This document shows, one piece after another, positions 30,753 through 32,215 of a stretch of DNA of 32,215 nucleotides (the first letter of the stretch is position 1; every line of letters begins with the position of its first letter). Position numbers and translations under genes: made by a program. This stretch comes from Mageeibacillus sp. UBA5734 (GTDB lineage: Bacteria > Bacillota > Clostridia > Saccharofermentanales > UBA5734): positions 1 through 32,215 of the forward strand of contig DIGA01000014.1 of NCBI GenBank assembly GCA_002419365.1, written 5' to 3'. The notes beneath the pieces are model-generated. The model made no database searches, was not told where the DNA came from, and was given only the letters and a program-made list of their open reading frames with translations.

Positions 30753-31922
30753 ATGGAAAAGCGAGTATTTTTAATCGTTCTAGATAGCTTCGGTATTGGC
30801 CAGGCACCGGATGCCGCAGAATTTGGCGATTCAGGGAGCAATACTTTAGCTTCAGTGGCACACTCCGGATTTTTTAAAACCCCGACACTGTCGCAGCTTG
30901 GTTTGTTTAACATCGATGGTGTTCAGTGCGGAACCTCTATTGCTGCACCAATGGGTGCATTTGGCCGGTTACAGGAGCAATCCCGCGGCAAAGATACAAC
31001 TGTAGGGCATTGGGAAATTAGTGGTTTGATTTCGTCATCACCGATGCCAACCTATCCCAATGGTTTCCCAGCTGAAATCCTTGCTGAATTCAGTCGGCAG
31101 ACCGGCCGAGATGTGATCTGCAATGCACCGGGTTCCGGCACTGAAGTGATTGCACAGTTTGGCAAGCAGCATGTAGAAACCGGCGCGCTGATTGTCTATA
31201 CCTCTGCAGACAGCGTTTTCCAGATAGCCGCGCACGAGAGCGTCGTATCGCTGGAACAGTTGTATGAATACTGCCAGATCGCCCGGGGAATTTTGACCGG
31301 TACACACGGCGTCGGTCGTGTCATTGCCCGGCCTTTCACCGGCGAACACCCCAATTACGTGCGCACGCCAAACCGCCATGATTACTCGCTGATCCCACCC
31401 AAAGACACCATGCTGGACAAACTGCAACAGCACGGTTTTGAAACGGTTTCTATCGGCAAGATTTTCGATATATTTGCCGGTAAAGGTATCAGCAAATCAA
31501 TCAAAACTAAAGGAAACACCGACGGTATCCAAAAGATGCTATCCTTCCAGCATGAAAAGTTTAATGGCCTCTGCTTCGTCAACCTGGTTGACTTTGACAT
31601 GCTGTACGGCCATCGCAACGATATCGATGGCTATGCCCGGGCAATGCTGGAGTTTGATACTGCCCTTGCAGAATTTTTGAAGAACATGCAACCGGACGAT
31701 ATCGTGATGATCACAGCCGATCATGGTTGTGATCCCGGGTTTCCTGGCACCGACCACACCCGTGAATATGTCCCACTCCTGGTTTATGGTGATCCCATCC
31801 AGCCGAATGTCAACTTAGGCACCCGCCAGTCTTTTGCTGACATCGGAGCGACCATTCTCGATTTGTTCAATATACGCGAAGAAGTTGATGGGAAAAGTTT
31901 TAAAGAATTGATCATGACATAA
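30753..31922 (+). CDS. deoB: Phosphopentomutase
   Basis: The product is 389 residues from ATG 30753, which has CAGGG just upstream. An earlier in-frame ATG at 30702 is less likely. It belongs to the alkaline-phosphatase superfamily: metal site LIVLDSFGIG at the N-terminus, the phosphorylated threonine within GKDTTVGHWEI (about 79-89), a cap domain, then YGHRNDIDGYA and ITADHGCDPGFPGTDHTREYVP with the remaining metal ligands. It interconverts (deoxy)ribose 1- and 5-phosphates, linking nucleoside phosphorolysis with sugar metabolism. It follows the nucleoside hydrolase by 121 bases and may share its promoter. Confidence 0.96.
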   Translation: MEKRVFLIVLDSFGIGQAPDAAEFGDSGSNTLASVAHSGFFKTPTLSQLGLFNIDGVQCGTSIAAPMGAFGRLQEQSRGKDTTVGHWEISGLISSSPMPTYPNGFPAEILAEFSRQTGRDVICNAPGSGTEVIAQFGKQHVETGALIVYTSADSVFQIAAHESVVSLEQLYEYCQIARGILTGTHGVGRVIARPFTGEHPNYVRTPNRHDYSLIPPKDTMLDKLQQHGFETVSIGKIFDIFAGKGISKSIKTKGNTDGIQKMLSFQHEKFNGLCFVNLVDFDMLYGHRNDIDGYARAMLEFDTALAEFLKNMQPDDIVMITADHGCDPGFPGTDHTREYVPLLVYGDPIQPNVNLGTRQSFADIGATILDLFNIREEVDGKSFKELIMT

Positions 31923-32034
31923 AATGTGCGGATAGTGGCTACCCTCGCGTTGCCTCACCAAAAAAGTTGCTGAAATAGATGGGTTGCCTTAAAGAAGATT
32001 GTTATCGTAGCATGACCCTTATGAAAGGGGTGTC

Positions 32035-32193
32035 ATGTTGTATGGTTACGATTCTGAATCATCAAGCACTGCCAAGTTATTGGACGTTCCACTTGATACT
32101 GTTAAATCATGGGTGGCTCATTTTTCCATTTTTCAGTGGTTTTCGCATATGCACCGAAAGCTGATCATGCGCCCTTTGAATGTTAACTATTAA
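32035..32193 (+). pseudogene. Short HTH fragment, transposase-like
   Basis: The frame codes for about 52 residues (MLYGYDSESSSAKLLDVPLD start, cut for length) with a helix-turn-helix like that of IS3-type OrfA proteins: a G-Y-x-S-E-x-x-A-K-x-L-x-V-P-x-x-T-V-x-x-W-V pattern. After WVAH the sequence no longer resembles a transposase. AAGGGGTG stands just before the ATG, so a small expressed protein is not excluded. No terminal inverted repeat can be recognised within the window. The last bases (AGGAG near 32196) may belong to a further gene outside. Confidence 0.4.
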
Positions 32194-32215
32194 TCAGGAG
32201 ACCTTGATCAAGAAG

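Overview
The window looks like a chromosomal segment of a Gram-positive anaerobe, most likely a member of the Clostridia-like Bacillota. The base composition is near 50-55% GC. The reasons are a SipW-type signal peptidase with exported TasA/DUF1102-like partners, an Fe-S L-serine dehydratase split into two subunits, a glycyl radical enzyme with its activase, a BMP-type nucleoside ABC transporter, and strong purine-rich ribosome binding sites. I cannot name the genus.

Left part (1-7400). A leftward pair, VTC-type polyphosphate polymerase and a truncated DUF4956 membrane protein, stands back to back with a rightward operon. That operon starts with a c-di-GMP-I (GEMM-I) riboswitch whose 3' end is shared with an intrinsic terminator. 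Behind it lie two small exported proteins with a common motif, a SipW-like signal peptidase, and a membrane protein that joins a DUF5305-like outer domain to a cytoplasmic MshEN (c-di-GMP-binding type) domain. The operon reads through an ATGA overlap into sdaAB-sdaAA and ends at a clear terminator. I regard this as the main find: a surface-protein export operon that seems to sense c-di-GMP twice, as RNA and as protein.

Middle part (7400-15600). This holds a CoA-disulfide-reductase-like flavoprotein with two rhodanese domains (one degenerate), a DUF697 membrane protein plus AraC regulator, a leftward Gfo/Idh oxidoreductase and IolE-like isomerase pair, a rightward aldo/keto reductase and a ferritin-like di-iron protein. 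The second half resembles a small sugar or polyol catabolic locus.

From 15700 to 16410 is a fossil in which the sensor part of an AraC regulator is fused to a piece of a mannitol PTS EIIC, followed out of frame by its EIIB domain. Next is a large secreted repeat protein (16482-18176) behind a strong promoter and a leader of about 215 nt with an internal terminator. The leader matches no riboswitch class I know.

Right part (18800-31922) is a nucleoside salvage region. It holds a YjjI-type glycyl radical enzyme with its YjjW-type activase. A leftward seven-gene set follows: BMP lipoprotein, ATPase, two permeases, uridine-phosphorylase-like enzyme, YczE-like membrane protein and Crp/Fnr regulator. 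A GntR/UTRA regulator is next, with repeated candidate operators, then a nucleoside hydrolase and phosphopentomutase (deoB). E. coli also keeps yjjI-yjjW beside its deo genes, so the shared neighbourhood points to a nucleoside- or deoxyribose-linked role for this uncharacterised radical enzyme. The right edge carries a short transposase-like HTH fragment. I saw no tRNA, rRNA or CRISPR array.
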